DNA from: Sphingomonas vulcanisoli
GTDB taxonomy: Bacteria; Pseudomonadota; Alphaproteobacteria; Sphingomonadales; Sphingomonadaceae
Assembly (NCBI RefSeq): GCF_011761305.1
Contig: NZ_JAAOZC010000002.1
Span: 244,001-308,000 of the forward strand
Length of the DNA stretch: 64,000 nt
Reading direction: 5' to 3'
The translations under genes were made by a program, and so were the position numbers. The notes below the pieces were generated by a model. The model was not told the origin of the DNA. It saw only the letters and a program-made list of their open reading frames with translations, and did no database searches. Shown one piece after another: positions 1 to 11,715 of this stretch; within the stretch, counting starts at the first letter, position 1; every line of letters starts with the position of its first letter.

Positions 1-609
1 TCCGACCAACGCGCCCTTGATCGCATGGCGCCGGCGAACTTCCTCTTTCCCTCACCGCTGATCGCGACCTTTCCAGAAATCACCGCTTGGTGCGCGAAGG
101 AGCTTCGGCCGGAGCGCGGCATCGTCGAAGCGGGACTGGCGCTGGCCAAGGCGATCCAGGCGCAATTCCATTACGACGGCAGCGCCACCGAACTCGACAC
201 CAGCCCGCTCCAAGCGTTCGCGGCCAAGCGCGGCGTCTGCCAGGATTTCGCGCAGATCATGATCTCGGGCGCGCGCTCGGCGGGTGTCGCCGCAGCCTAT
301 GTCTCGGGCTATCTCCGTACTGTACCGCCGGCGGGCAAAGAGCGGCTGGTCGGTGCCGATGCCACCCACGCCTGGGTGATGTTGTGGTGCGGGCCGGAGC
401 GCGGCTGGCTCGGCTTCGATCCCACCAACGGCGTCACGGTCGGCAGCGATCACATCGTCTGCGCGATCGGCCGCGATTATGCCGATGTTTCGCCGATCGA
501 CGGCATCTTCCTCGGCCGCGATGGCCAGAAGATCGAAGTAGCCGTCGATGTCGAGCCGCTGGCCGAAGCCGGCGAACTCACGCCGCCTGCATCTGCTCGG
601 GCGCGTTGA
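1..609 (+). CDS. Transglutaminase-like family protein, C-terminal part (5' partial)
   Basis: The frame is open from base 1 and an ATG at 25 has no visible ribosome site, so the gene very probably begins upstream of the window. The visible ~200 residues hold the three signatures of the transglutaminase-like (papain-like) fold: the cysteine motif GVCQDFAQ, the histidine motif DATHAW and the aspartate motif GFDPTNG, in the correct order and spacing. Proteins of this family act as peptidases or amidases in bacteria, and the substrate here is unknown. The 3' end overlaps the convergent metallopeptidase gene by 32 bases. Family call is firm; function is open. Confidence 0.88.
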   Translation, partial: SDQRALDRMAPANFLFPSPLIATFPEITAWCAKELRPERGIVEAGLALAKAIQAQFHYDGSATELDTSPLQAFAAKRGVCQDFAQIMISGARSAGVAAAYVSGYLRTVPPAGKERLVGADATHAWVMLWCGPERGWLGFDPTNGVTVGSDHIVCAIGRDYADVSPIDGIFLGRDGQKIEVAVDVEPLAEAGELTPPASARAR

Positions 610-1693
610 TCCGCGGCGCGATATCGCCCTTGCCCGCGCGCTGCAGGAGCCGATTGATATAATCGAGCTTGCCCACGATCGCGTCCGACAAGTTGAAAGG
701 ATAAAGATCGGGCTGGCCCATCGATCGGTTGATCGCATTCTCAGCGAACGAGAAGGGCAGCCATTCCGAGATCAGCACCTTGGTATCGGCATGATACGGA
801 TCGAAGGTGACCTCTACCTCTTCGTCCTCGCGCCATTTGGTCATGCGGATGCCGAAGCCGTCGATCGTCGCCAGCGCATCGATGATGTGCATCAGGTGCG
901 CGAAGGTTTCGGCGAAATCCTCCCACGGGTGCATCGTTGCATAGGAGGATACGAAGTCGGTCGACCAGCCGCTGCCGCTGTCGCCATAATGCTTTTCCAT
1001 GGCCTCTTCGTAGCTGATGCGCTCGTCGCCAAAGACCGCGCGGAAGGCCTCGACCTCGTCGGTGTCCTCGATCAGCCGCGCCCAATAATAATGGCCGACC
1101 TCGTGGCGGAAATGGCCGAGCAGGGTGCGGTAGGGCTCGCCGAGACGGGTCCGCATCTGCTCGCGCTGGACGTCGTCGGCCTCGAGAATGTTGAGCGTCA
1201 CGAGGCCGTCCTCGTGGCCGGTGGTGATCTGCACGGTGCCGGTCTGCTCGCCGACCGGATCGTAAAGGAAATCGAAGGTCAGGCCGGGGATGCGGCCATT
1301 CGCCTCGGCCTCGGCCTGCGTCTCGATCGGCAGGTTGAGGTGGAGGAGGGTGTGGAACAGCCGCCGCTTGGCCGCCTCGATCTTGGCCCAGCGCTCGGGG
1401 ACGCCGGGGCCGGTGAGATCGGGAATAGTGCGGTTGTGCCGGCAGGCAAGGCACATCGGCTGATCGCCGACCGAGGGCACCAGCCAGTTGCACACGGCAT
1501 GCTCATTATTGTTCTGGCAGACGACCACGTCATGCGTTTCGCCCTTGGCATCGCGCCAAATCGTCGCTTCGTCGCCGAGGAACAGGAATTGGTCGCTCCC
1601 CGGATCATAGCCGAGCGTGAAGCTACAATTCGGGCAGACGCGCACCTCGAAATGGTTGGGGCGTGCACAATTGGGGCAGGCGTAGGGGCGCAC
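578..1693 (-). CDS. Zinc-ribbon putative metallopeptidase (Peptidase_Mx / DUF2248-like)
   Basis: The 371-residue product starts at a GTG (1693) preceded by AGGA at a good distance; longer upstream readings run into the divergent J-protein gene. The N-terminus carries one four-cysteine zinc ribbon (Cys6, Cys9, Cys20, Cys23) and a second cluster (Cys59, Cys68, Cys81, Cys84). A gluzincin-type HEVGH motif sits at residues 197-201 within FRHEVGHYYW, giving the two zinc-binding histidines and the catalytic glutamate. This architecture fits the putative zinc-binding metallopeptidase family PF15887. No signal peptide is seen, so it is probably cytoplasmic. Substrate unknown. Confidence 0.85.
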   Translation of the reverse strand: MRPYACPNCARPNHFEVRVCPNCSFTLGYDPGSDQFLFLGDEATIWRDAKGETHDVVVCQNNNEHAVCNWLVPSVGDQPMCLACRHNRTIPDLTGPGVPERWAKIEAAKRRLFHTLLHLNLPIETQAEAEANGRIPGLTFDFLYDPVGEQTGTVQITTGHEDGLVTLNILEADDVQREQMRTRLGEPYRTLLGHFRHEVGHYYWARLIEDTDEVEAFRAVFGDERISYEEAMEKHYGDSGSGWSTDFVSSYATMHPWEDFAETFAHLMHIIDALATIDGFGIRMTKWREDEEVEVTFDPYHADTKVLISEWLPFSFAENAINRSMGQPDLYPFNLSDAIVGKLDYINRLLQRAGKGDIAPRINAPEQMQAA

Positions 1694-1810
1694 TGACGAT
1701 ATCCTGGAATTGGAGAAGTTGCGCGCTGAACGCCTTTGCGCGCGCAAAGTGCCCCGCCTCTTGTTAAAAGCGCTTTTGGTCCGCATTTCTGCGCCAAGAC
1801 GGAGGTGGAT

Positions 1811-2761
1811 TTGGCGGATCTTTACACGACCCTTGGCGTGGCGCGCGGCGCCGATGAAGCGGCGATCAAGAAGGCCTATCGCAAGCTCGCCAAGGAGCTT
1901 CATCCCGATAGGAACAAGGACAATCCCAAGGCGACCGAGCGGTTCAGCCAGGTGACGCAGGCCTATGATCTGCTCTCGGACAAGAACAAGCGTGCCCAAT
2001 ATGATCGCGGCGAGATCGACGAGCAGGGCAATCCCAAGATGCCCTTCGGCTATGGTGCTGCGCCCGGAGGCGGCGGTGGCTTTCGCCCCGGTGCGCGTCC
2101 GGGAGGCGGTGGTTTCGAGTTCGAGACGGGCGGCAGCGATTTCGGTGACATCTTCGAAGGCTTGTTCGGCGGCGCGCGGCGCCAGCAGAGCGCGGGCAGC
2201 GGCTTCTCGGGCTTCGGCGCCCGCGCGCCGCGGCAGAAGGGCGCGGACGTTGCCTACAAGCTCGCGGTGGATTTCGAGGATGCTGCCGCACTGAAGCCGC
2301 AGCGTATCACCCTCGGCACCGGCAAGACGATCGACCTCAAGATCACCGCCGATGCCGTGGCGGGGACGCCGATGCGGCTGGCCGGCCAGGGGGAGGCGGG
2401 GCCGGGCGGCAACGGCGATGCGCAGGTGACGATCGAGGTGAAGAGGCACCGCTTCTACACGCGCGACGGCGATGATGTGCGCGTTGATGTGCCCGTGCGG
2501 CTCGACGAGGCCGTGAAGGGCGCCAAGATCAAGCTTCCGACTGTAGAGGGCGCGGTGATGATGACGATCCCGGCGGGCTCCAATTCGGGCAAGGTGCTGC
2601 GGCTGAAGGGGCGGGGGTTCCATCGCAAGGACGGCTCGCGCGGGGATCAGCTGGTGACGCTGATGGTGGATCTGCCGGTGGATGATGCCGCGTTGAAGAG
2701 TTTCGTCGAGGGGTGGACGGCGGATGCGGGGCGCAATCCGCGCGAGGCTTTGGGCGTATAA
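1811..2761 (+). CDS. DnaJ C-terminal domain protein (CbpA-like co-chaperone)
   Basis: The protein (316 residues) is an Hsp40 co-chaperone that would stimulate DnaK ATPase through its J domain. The J domain covers residues 1-65 with the HPD triad at 31-33, followed by a Gly/Phe-rich linker (about 75-140) and two C-terminal substrate-binding beta domains. No CxxCxGxG zinc repeats are present, which separates it from DnaJ proper and matches the CbpA type. The chosen start is TTG 1811 because a strong GGAGGTGG lies just upstream at 1801-1808; the longer ATG/TTG readings would add residues that belong to no domain. Divergent from the metallopeptidase. Confidence 0.9.
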   Translation: MADLYTTLGVARGADEAAIKKAYRKLAKELHPDRNKDNPKATERFSQVTQAYDLLSDKNKRAQYDRGEIDEQGNPKMPFGYGAAPGGGGGFRPGARPGGGGFEFETGGSDFGDIFEGLFGGARRQQSAGSGFSGFGARAPRQKGADVAYKLAVDFEDAAALKPQRITLGTGKTIDLKITADAVAGTPMRLAGQGEAGPGGNGDAQVTIEVKRHRFYTRDGDDVRVDVPVRLDEAVKGAKIKLPTVEGAVMMTIPAGSNSGKVLRLKGRGFHRKDGSRGDQLVTLMVDLPVDDAALKSFVEGWTADAGRNPREALGV

Positions 2762-2763
2762 CT

Positions 2764-2789
2764 CCCTCTCCCGCGAAAGCGGGAGAGGG
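2764..2789. terminator. Perfect hairpin between convergent genes
   Basis: An 11-base perfect inverted repeat (CCCTCTCCCGC / GCGGGAGAGGG) with a GAAA loop lies directly after the J-protein stop and before the end of egtD. There is only a short TTT after it, so it may be a weak bidirectional terminator. The same arm sequence occurs in the repeat at 61418-61545, so it is a copy of a dispersed palindrome. Confidence 0.5.
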
Positions 2790-2791
2790 GT

Positions 2792-3772
2792 TTAGGGGGC
2801 GCTCGGCTCCGCCTTCGCTTCGGCCAGTACCAGCGAGAACAGGCCTTCGGGATCGGTCCATTCGCGGATCGGCGTCCAGCCACCCGCGGCGAGCAGTTGC
2901 CGGGCCGAGCGGGCGTCATATTTGTGGCTGTTTTCGCTGTGGATCGTCTCGCCCTTGGCCATCGTGAAGCGGTGGCCGGCGATGGCGAAGGCGACGTCCT
3001 CAGTTGCCTCCAGATGCATCTCGATCCGCGCCCAACTATCGTTCCAGCAAGCCACGTGGCGGAAGCGTTCGACCGGCACATCCCCGTGCAGCTCGCGGTT
3101 GATCCGGTGGAGCAGATTGAGGTTGAACGCCGCCGTTACGCCTTGGCGGTCGTCATAAGCGGGGACCAGCACGTCCTCGCCCTTCACGCGGTCCATGCCG
3201 ATCAGCAGCATCGCGCCCAGCCCCAGGGTCTCGATCATCCCGCGCAGCAGATCAACGCCGGAGCGGGGGACGAGGTTGCCGATCGTCGATCCGGGGAAGA
3301 AACCGAGCTTGGGCAGATCCGCGACGATCTGCGGCAGCGCCACCGGCCGCATGAAATTGCCTTCGACCGGCAGCACCGGCAGGCCGGGGAAGGCCTGGGC
3401 GAGACCCGCTGCGCTCTCGCGCAGGAAATCGCCCGAGATATCGATCGGCACATAAGCGGCGGCATCGATGCTGCGCAGCAGAGTCGGCGTCTTGGCCGAG
3501 GAGCCCGATCCGAATTCGATCACCGCGCGGCCCTTACCTGCGGCCTCTGCCACCTCGCCACCGACTTCGGCGAGCAGGGTGGTTTCGACGCGCGTCGGAT
3601 AATATTCGGGAAGCTTGGTGATCTCCTCGAACAATTCCGATCCGCGGCGATCGTAGAACCAGCGCGCCGGGATCGCCTTCCTTTCGGCGGAAAGGCCGGC
3701 AAGCACATCGGCGAGGAAGGCGGGATCGACCATGGCCGCGGCCGGGGCGGGGGTTTCGTCGAGACGCAGCAT
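2792..3772 (-). CDS. egtD: L-histidine N-alpha-methyltransferase EgtD
   Basis: EgtD trimethylates histidine with three S-adenosylmethionine molecules to give hercynine, the first step of ergothioneine synthesis in the cytoplasm. The 326-residue length is normal for the family. Visible signatures are YDRRGSELFEEIT and LPEYYPTRVE near residues 40-65 and the SAM-binding stretch VIEFGSGSSAKT near 85-95. The ATG at 3772 overlaps the egtB stop in a TGATG; a TTG three bases earlier is also possible. With egtB it forms a two-gene, translationally coupled unit. Confidence 0.93.
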   Translation of the reverse strand: MLRLDETPAPAAAMVDPAFLADVLAGLSAERKAIPARWFYDRRGSELFEEITKLPEYYPTRVETTLLAEVGGEVAEAAGKGRAVIEFGSGSSAKTPTLLRSIDAAAYVPIDISGDFLRESAAGLAQAFPGLPVLPVEGNFMRPVALPQIVADLPKLGFFPGSTIGNLVPRSGVDLLRGMIETLGLGAMLLIGMDRVKGEDVLVPAYDDRQGVTAAFNLNLLHRINRELHGDVPVERFRHVACWNDSWARIEMHLEATEDVAFAIAGHRFTMAKGETIHSENSHKYDARSARQLLAAGGWTPIREWTDPEGLFSLVLAEAKAEPSAP

Positions 3773-5046
3773 CAAAGATCCTTCGCCAGCCGCACGCCGG
3801 TGAATTGCCAGCGCTGCCAGGGATAGAAGAAGTTGCGGTAGGAGGCGCGGGAGTGGCCGCGCGGCGTCGCGCAGCTCGCGCCCTTCAGCACCGCCTGCCC
3901 GCTCATGAATTTGCCGTTATATTCGCCGACCGCGCCCGCCGCAGGCCGGAAGCCGGGGTAGGGCAGGAAGGCGCTGCCGGTCCATTCCCAGACATCGCCA
4001 AACATCTGGCCTGGCGAATTGGAGCGGGAGGCGGCACGGGGGCGCACCGGCCCGGCATGATCGAGCTGGTTGCCTGCCGCAGGATCGAGGCCCTCGGCGG
4101 CGCTTTCCCATTCCGCCTCGGTCGGCAGCCGTGCCCCGGCCCAGCGCGCAAAGGCATCGGCCTCGTAGAAGCTGATATGCGTGACGGCGGCAGCCGGATG
4201 TAGCGGGTGGACGCCGTCCAGCGCAAAACCCAGCCAGCCGCCCTCGCCATCGCGCCGCCAGTAAAGCGGCGCCTCGATCCTCTCGCGCTTCACCCACGCC
4301 CAGCCATCGGAGAGCCAATGCGTCGGATCGCTATAGCCGCCGTCATCGATGAAGCTCTGCCATTCGGCATTGGTGATCGGGCGATCGGCGATCGCGTGCG
4401 GGCGCAGCAGCAGCGGATGGCGCGGTCCTTCGCAATCGAAGGCGAAGCCGTCGGCGGGATCATGGCCGATGCTGACGATACCGTCCCGCCCCGGCTGCCA
4501 GCCGATCGCCTTGGCCAGCGGCGCGGGTTCGGCACGGGGAATCGGCCAGACGGCGGGATCAACGGGATTTTCGGCGAAGGCGGCGAGGATATCGGTGAGC
4601 AGCAATTCCTGATGCTGCTGCTCATGATGGATGCCGAGCTCGATCAGCGCCAGCGCGGCGGGCGGCAGATTGGGCATCGCCGCCTCCAAAGCCTCATCCA
4701 CCGCGCCGCGCCAGGCGATCACTTGGGTCAGGCTCGGCCGGCTCAGCATCCCGCGCCGATCGCGGGCGTGGCGCGCGCCTTCGGCCTCATAATAGCTGTT
4801 GAAAAGGAACGCGAAGGCGGGGTCGAACGGCCTATAGCCCGCGACATGATCGCGCAGCACGAAGGTCTCGAAAAACCAGGTGGTGTGCGCGAGGTGCCAT
4901 TTGGCGGGCGAGGCATCCGGATGCGGCTGGATCGTCGCATCCGCATCGGACAGGCTTGCCACCAGCCCGACCGAGAGCGCGCGCGTCTGCGCCAGCCGCT
5001 GGTCAAGCGGGCGCGCTTCGCCGACCGTATCGATCCGTGCAGCCAA
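3772..5046 (-). CDS. egtB: Ergothioneine biosynthesis sulfoxide synthase EgtB
   Basis: EgtB is the iron enzyme that couples hercynine to cysteine or gamma-glutamylcysteine with oxygen. The N-terminal DinB-like half shows the iron-binding histidines in HLAHTTWFFE and in HHEQQHQE, and the C-terminal half is a formylglycine-generating-enzyme-type fold with LPTEAEWE and DVWEWTGS. The start chosen is TTG 5046, preceded by AAGGGGG about nine bases away; this gives 424 residues, the usual family length, while the longer reading adds a basic, unconserved leader. No egtC or egtE lies nearby, so the sulfur donor and lyase step cannot be settled here. Confidence 0.92.
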   Translation of the reverse strand: MAARIDTVGEARPLDQRLAQTRALSVGLVASLSDADATIQPHPDASPAKWHLAHTTWFFETFVLRDHVAGYRPFDPAFAFLFNSYYEAEGARHARDRRGMLSRPSLTQVIAWRGAVDEALEAAMPNLPPAALALIELGIHHEQQHQELLLTDILAAFAENPVDPAVWPIPRAEPAPLAKAIGWQPGRDGIVSIGHDPADGFAFDCEGPRHPLLLRPHAIADRPITNAEWQSFIDDGGYSDPTHWLSDGWAWVKRERIEAPLYWRRDGEGGWLGFALDGVHPLHPAAAVTHISFYEADAFARWAGARLPTEAEWESAAEGLDPAAGNQLDHAGPVRPRAASRSNSPGQMFGDVWEWTGSAFLPYPGFRPAAGAVGEYNGKFMSGQAVLKGASCATPRGHSRASYRNFFYPWQRWQFTGVRLAKDL

Positions 5047-5125
5047 TTGGTCTTGCCCCCTTGCGATGTTCTGAAAATGTTTCTTCGCCCAAAAAGTTTC
5101 AAGGGCGCCTTGCGACGGGCTGCGC

Positions 5126-5153
5126 TTGCGGGGGAGGCCCCTTCTCCTATAAC
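5126..5153 (+). promoter_or_regulatory. Candidate sigma-70 promoter for the DUF3576-leuS-lptE-holA operon
   Basis: TTGCGG (5126-5131) and TATAAC (5148-5153) are separated by 16 bases, about 45 bases before the lipoprotein ATG. The -10 box is a close match. This is a reading of sequence only. Confidence 0.45.
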
Positions 5154-5197
5154 GGCGCAGCCTATTGCTATCAGGCATCCCGCTTTAAGGTCGCTCC

Positions 5198-5638
5198 ATG
5201 ATCCGTGTGTCCCGTCTTGCCACTGTTCTCGCGCTCGGGCTGGCGCTCGCCGGCTGTGCGCATCACAAGAAGGGCAAAATGAGCGTTGCCAAGCTGGCGC
5301 CGCCCCTCGTCACCACGATCGGCACCAACGCTTATCTATGGCGCGCCGCGCTGGACACGCTGTCCTTCATGTCGATCGCGCAGACCGATTCGAACGGCGG
5401 CGTGATCATCACCAATTGGTATGTGAACCCCAGTGTGCCGACCGAGCGGATGAAGGTTTCGGTGACGATCCTCGATCAGGAGCTGCGCGCCGATGCGGTG
5501 CGTGTCGGCGTCGCGCGGCAGATCCTGCAGGGCGGGGTGTGGAACGATACCTCGGTGCAGGCGAGCACCGGCCAGAAGCTGGAGGAGATCATCCTTCAGA
5601 AGGCGCGCGACATCCGCCGCAACGCCGCCGGCGGCTGA
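5198..5638 (+). CDS. DUF3576 domain lipoprotein
   Basis: The 146-residue protein has a lipoprotein signal peptide ending in the lipobox LALAGC, with Cys20 as the predicted lipidated residue. The rest resembles the alphaproteobacterial DUF3576 family, in which the motif [21 protein letters not shown] (here [17 protein letters not shown]) is typical. Its function is not known. It sits ten bases upstream of leuS, followed by lptE, so a role in the envelope linked to outer membrane assembly is possible but only inferred from location and lipidation. Confidence 0.85.
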   Translation: MIRVSRLATVLALGLALAGCAHHKKGKMSVAKLAPPLVTTIGTNAYLWRAALDTLSFMSIAQTDSNGGVIITNWYVNPSVPTERMKVSVTILDQELRADAVRVGVARQILQGGVWNDTSVQASTGQKLEEIILQKARDIRRNAAGG

Positions 5639-5648
5639 TATCAGCGCC

Positions 5649-8209
<2,561 letters not shown>

Positions 8210-8213
<4 letters not shown>

Positions 8214-8716
8214 AAATACGCGCCGCCTTCGCTTTGCTGGCGGCGGTGCCGTTGCTCGCCGGTTGCGGGCTCCACCCGCTTTATGCCGGTGGCGGATCGG
8301 GGCCGGTGGCACGGGGCCTTGGCGAGATCGACGTCGGCGCGATCGGCGGCAAGAATGGCTGGCTGGTCCGCACCGCCTTGATCGATCGGCTCGGCGCAGC
8401 CCCCAAAGGTGAGCCGCGCTACAAATTGACCGTCGAACTCGATGACCAGATTCTCGGCTTCGGCGTCCAGCAGGATAATACCGTCACGCGCGAGCGGCGG
8501 ACGCTGCGCGCGCGCTACAAGCTGCTCGATGCCGAGAATGGCACGGTGCTGCTCGATGCCACCGCGGGATCGGATGCGGGTATCGACGTCGTCACGTCCG
8601 AATATGCGGTGATCGCTGCGGAGCAGACCGCGATGGAGCGGCTGTCGGGCGAAGTCGCCGATCAGATCATCGCGCGGCTCGCGCTCTACATTCAGAGCAA
8701 TACGGCGAAGCGATGA
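8210..8716 (+). CDS. lptE: LPS-assembly lipoprotein LptE
   Basis: The 168-residue protein has a signal peptide with lipobox PLLAGC (Cys19) followed at once by GLHPLYAGG, the hallmark of alphaproteobacterial LptE. LptE plugs the LptD barrel in the outer membrane and guides lipopolysaccharide to the surface. It overlaps leuS by ATGA and holA by ATGA, the standard leuS-lptE-holA order of proteobacteria. Confidence 0.92.
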
Positions 8717-9738
8717 AGCCCGCGGAAGCCCGCCTCGTCCGCGCGCTCGATGCGGCCGATCCGGCGATCCGGCTCTACGTTCTGCACGGCGAGGATCAGG
8801 CGGGCGCGCGGTCTTTTGCCGATCGGCTCGGCAAGGCATTGGGCGCCGAAGCGGAGCGGATCGATCTCGATGGCGCAACCTTACGCAGCGATCCCGCGCG
8901 GCTGGCGGATGAAGCGGCGGCTTTCTCGATGTTCGGCGGCAGGCGCTGGATCCGGGTCGATCCTGCCGGAGACGAGTGTCATGATGCGGTCGAGGCGCTG
9001 CTGCAGGCCTCGGCGGCGGGCAATCCGGTGGTGTTGATCGCGCCCGCGCTGCGCAAGGATTCCAGGGTGGTGAAGGCGGCGAATGCCAGCGAGGCGGCGA
9101 TCGTCCATGCGTGCTATGCGCCGGAGGGCCGCGATCTCACGGATCTCACGCAGAGCCTCGCCCGCGAACAGGGCCTCGACATGCGCACCGATGTCGCCGC
9201 GCGCCTGGCGCGCTCCAGTGGCGGCGATCGCGCGATCCTGGCGAGCGAGATCGAGAAGCTCGCGCTCTATCTCGATGCAGCGCCCGATCGGCCCAAGAAG
9301 CTGGAGGATGATGCGCTGGAGGCGCTGGGCGCGGGCGTCGACGAGGGCGATCTGTCGCGTCTGACGGCGGTGGTGTTCGGTGGCGATGTCGCGGCGGCGG
9401 ACGACGAACTCTCAAGGCTGCTCGCGGAGGGAATCGAGGGTATTCCGGTGCTCCGCGCGCTTGGGCGGCGGGCGCTGCTGCTCGCCCAGCTCGGCGCGCA
9501 GGTGGCGGCGGGGGACAGCGTCGATCGCGTTATGGAGACCAGCGGCAAGAGCGTCTTCTTCAAAGAACAGCCCGCCGTGACGCGCGCGCTGCAGCGCTGG
9601 AACCCCGCCACCCTCGCCACCGCCGCCGCCCGCATCGCCGAGGCGGAGCGGCAGGTGAAGGCGCCGGGCTATCCGGGCGGGGCGCTGGTCGAGCAGGAGG
9701 TGCTGGCGATCACCCGAAGGGCGGCGCGGCGAAATTAA
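8713..9738 (+). CDS. holA: DNA polymerase III delta subunit
   Basis: HolA (341 residues) is the wrench subunit of the clamp loader that opens the beta clamp. The N-terminal region RLYVLHGEDQAGARSFADRL and the central LARSSGGDRAILASEIEKLALY are typical family landmarks, and the C-terminal helical region carries KSVFFKEQPAV, the usual collar-domain motif. The start overlaps lptE by four bases. The stop codon is followed within two bases by a palindromic repeat. Confidence 0.94.
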   Translation: MKPAEARLVRALDAADPAIRLYVLHGEDQAGARSFADRLGKALGAEAERIDLDGATLRSDPARLADEAAAFSMFGGRRWIRVDPAGDECHDAVEALLQASAAGNPVVLIAPALRKDSRVVKAANASEAAIVHACYAPEGRDLTDLTQSLAREQGLDMRTDVAARLARSSGGDRAILASEIEKLALYLDAAPDRPKKLEDDALEALGAGVDEGDLSRLTAVVFGGDVAAADDELSRLLAEGIEGIPVLRALGRRALLLAQLGAQVAAGDSVDRVMETSGKSVFFKEQPAVTRALQRWNPATLATAAARIAEAERQVKAPGYPGGALVEQEVLAITRRAARRN

Positions 9739-9740
9739 AT

Positions 9741-9860
9741 CCTCCCCCGCCAGGGGGAGGTGTCAGCGTAGCTGATGGAGGGGGCGGTCGGCGGCGAACC
9801 CGATGGCACATCGCGTCCTCCCCCTCCGTCGCCTTCGCCACCTCCCCCTGGCGGGGGAGG
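9741..9860. repeat. Two-armed inverted repeat, family A
   Basis: The ends are CCTCCCCCGCCAGGGGGAGG and CCTCCCCCTGGCGGGGGAGG, inverted hairpins enclosing GTCAGCGTAGCTGATGGAGGGG-like inner arms. The second copy is at 40259-40379. It separates the convergent holA and HAD genes and leaves no room for another gene. Confidence 0.8.
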
Positions 9861-9862
9861 AT

Positions 9863-10537
9863 TTACAATCCCCAATCCAGCAGCGGCCAGCCACGCCGCT
9901 TCGCCAGGTGCCGCAACTTCTTGCTGGCGTTGACCGCGAAAGGCTCGTCGGCCCATTCCAGCACCGGCGCATCCGAGACATGGTCCGAATAGAAACGGAC
10001 GCGGACGGCGCTGCGATCGATCCCCTGCTCTGCGCACCAGGCCTGGATCAGCCGCAGTTTGGCGGGGCCGTAATTATTCTCGCCGTCGATCTTGGCGCGG
10101 ATGATATCGTCGAGGCCCATGGCGCTGCCGGTGGCGATGACGTCATCGAAGCCGAGCTTGGCGGCGATCGGCTCGACATAGAAGCGATTGGAGGCGGTGG
10201 CGAGGACGAGGCGGCGGCCGGCGGCTTTGTCCTCGGCAATCTGGCGGAGCGCACCGGGATGAAGGTTGGCCTTCACTGTCAATGCGGCGAAGCTTTCGGT
10301 CGCTGGCGCCAGCCGCGCCCTGGGCACCGCGCCCCCCAGCAAAAGCCGCTGAACAATCTCCTTGAGCCGCCGCCTATCGATCAGCTTTGCCGCATAGGTC
10401 GCCATCACCAGCGGCACCAGCGGCGCCATCACCAGCCGCCACGGCGCGATTCGGGCGGCGGCGTGGATCAGGAACGGTGTATAGGTGCCCGTCCGCGTGA
10501 TCGTCCGGTCCATGTCGTAGATCGCGATCTCAATCAT
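9863..10537 (-). CDS. HAD-IB family phosphatase
   Basis: The 224-residue protein starts at ATG 10537 directly before motif I, IYDMDRTIT, whose Asp8 and Asp10 would be the nucleophile and general acid-base. Motif II is LATASN, the lysine of motif III lies in the NNYGPAKL region, and motif IV is FYSDHVSD. The helical cap after motif I is of the C1 type, as in phosphoserine phosphatase relatives. Many such sphingomonad proteins are annotated only as HAD-IB hydrolases, and the substrate is not predictable. Confidence 0.88.
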   Translation of the reverse strand: MIEIAIYDMDRTITRTGTYTPFLIHAAARIAPWRLVMAPLVPLVMATYAAKLIDRRRLKEIVQRLLLGGAVPRARLAPATESFAALTVKANLHPGALRQIAEDKAAGRRLVLATASNRFYVEPIAAKLGFDDVIATGSAMGLDDIIRAKIDGENNYGPAKLRLIQAWCAEQGIDRSAVRVRFYSDHVSDAPVLEWADEPFAVNASKKLRHLAKRRGWPLLDWGL

Positions 10538-10611
10538 TCGCAGCGCCCCACACCAGCCATGGAACAAAGGCAAGCGGTTGCGGATTTTCGACAAATAGAT
10601 ATGCGAGCGTT

Positions 10612-11715
10612 ATGAATTCAGCGGCCGACTTCGATATCGACGAGGCCGATGGGGGCACCCTGAAGCTCAAGGGCAACCTGACGCTGGCGCGCATGGGGGA
10701 TCTGCCCAACCGACTCGAAAGCATAAAGCACCCCAAGAGGGTCGATCTTTCCGGGGTGGAGCGGATGGATACGGTGGGGGCGTGGCTGATTCACCGCCTC
10801 GTCCGCGACAGCGATGCCGAGGTGACCGGCGCGCGGGAAGAGGAATCGATCCTCCTCGAACAGGTCGGCCAGGCCGATCGGCCTGCCAAAATTCGCCCGG
10901 ACAAGACCCCCTCGTTCCAGCGTGTGCTGGGCCAAATCGGCGCGGCGACGATCGTCGCTTTCTCCACGCTGTTTGGGCTGATCGGTTTCTTCGGGGCGAT
11001 CCTCATCGCGTTGGCCGAGATGATCCGCCACCCCCGCCGCTTCCGCGGCCATGCCGTGGTCCGTCAGTTCGAGGTCGTCGGCGTCGAGGCGCTAGCGATC
11101 ATCGGGCTGATGAGCTTCCTGATCGGCGTCGTCATTGCCCAGCAGGGCGCGATCCAGCTCAAGCAGTTCGGCGCCGAAATCTACACGATCAATCTGGTCG
11201 GCCGCCTCACCTTCCGCGAGCTTGGCGTGCTGATGACCGCGATCATGGTCGCTGGCCGATCGGGTTCGGCGTTCGCCGCGCAGATCGGTTCGATGCGGCT
11301 GGCGGAGGAGGTCGATGCGATGCGCACGATCGGCGTCTCCCCGATGGAGGCGTTGATCATCCCGCGGGTTCTGGCCGGTGTGCTGATGATGCCTTTGCTC
11401 AGCTATTATGCCGCGATGATCGGTCTGGTCGGCGGGGGCCTGTTCTGCTGGACCTCGCTCGGCATCCCGCCCGCCGCGTTCATCCAGCGGGTGCACGAGG
11501 TGGTGCCGGTCACCGATGCGCTGCAGACCCTGATCAAGGCGCCGGTGTTCGGCCTGCTGATCGCAATCTCCGGCTGCTATCAGGGCATGCAGGTGGAGGG
11601 TAATGCCGAAGCGGTGGGCCTGCGCACCACGGCGGCGGTGGTGCAATCGATCTTCCTCGCAATCGTGCTCGATGCCTTCTTCGCCGTGTTCTTCGCCACG
11701 ATCGGATGGATCTGA
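10612..11715 (+). CDS. mlaE: MlaE-type lipid ABC transporter permease with N-terminal STAS domain
   Basis: The protein (367 residues) has a cytoplasmic STAS-like domain (about 1-90) followed by an MlaE permease domain. The conserved coupling segment with TFRELGVLMTAIMVAGRSG and EEVDAMRTIGVSPME is clear. It forms the inner-membrane channel of an MCE transport system that moves phospholipids between inner and outer membranes. It is the first gene of a four-gene operon; its TGA overlaps the next ATG in TGATG. The STAS fusion is common in alphaproteobacterial MlaE proteins. Confidence 0.92.
   Translation: MNSAADFDIDEADGGTLKLKGNLTLARMGDLPNRLESIKHPKRVDLSGVERMDTVGAWLIHRLVRDSDAEVTGAREEESILLEQVGQADRPAKIRPDKTPSFQRVLGQIGAATIVAFSTLFGLIGFFGAILIALAEMIRHPRRFRGHAVVRQFEVVGVEALAIIGLMSFLIGVVIAQQGAIQLKQFGAEIYTINLVGRLTFRELGVLMTAIMVAGRSGSAFAAQIGSMRLAEEVDAMRTIGVSPMEALIIPRVLAGVLMMPLLSYYAAMIGLVGGGLFCWTSLGIPPAAFIQRVHEVVPVTDALQTLIKAPVFGLLIAISGCYQGMQVEGNAEAVGLRTTAAVVQSIFLAIVLDAFFAVFFATIGWI

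Noticed and set aside
548-1696. 382-aa plus-strand open frame
   Set aside because: It is the exact complement of the metallopeptidase gene, which has clear zinc ribbons and HEVGH; the plus frame has low-complexity Arg/Ala/Gly content and no family features.
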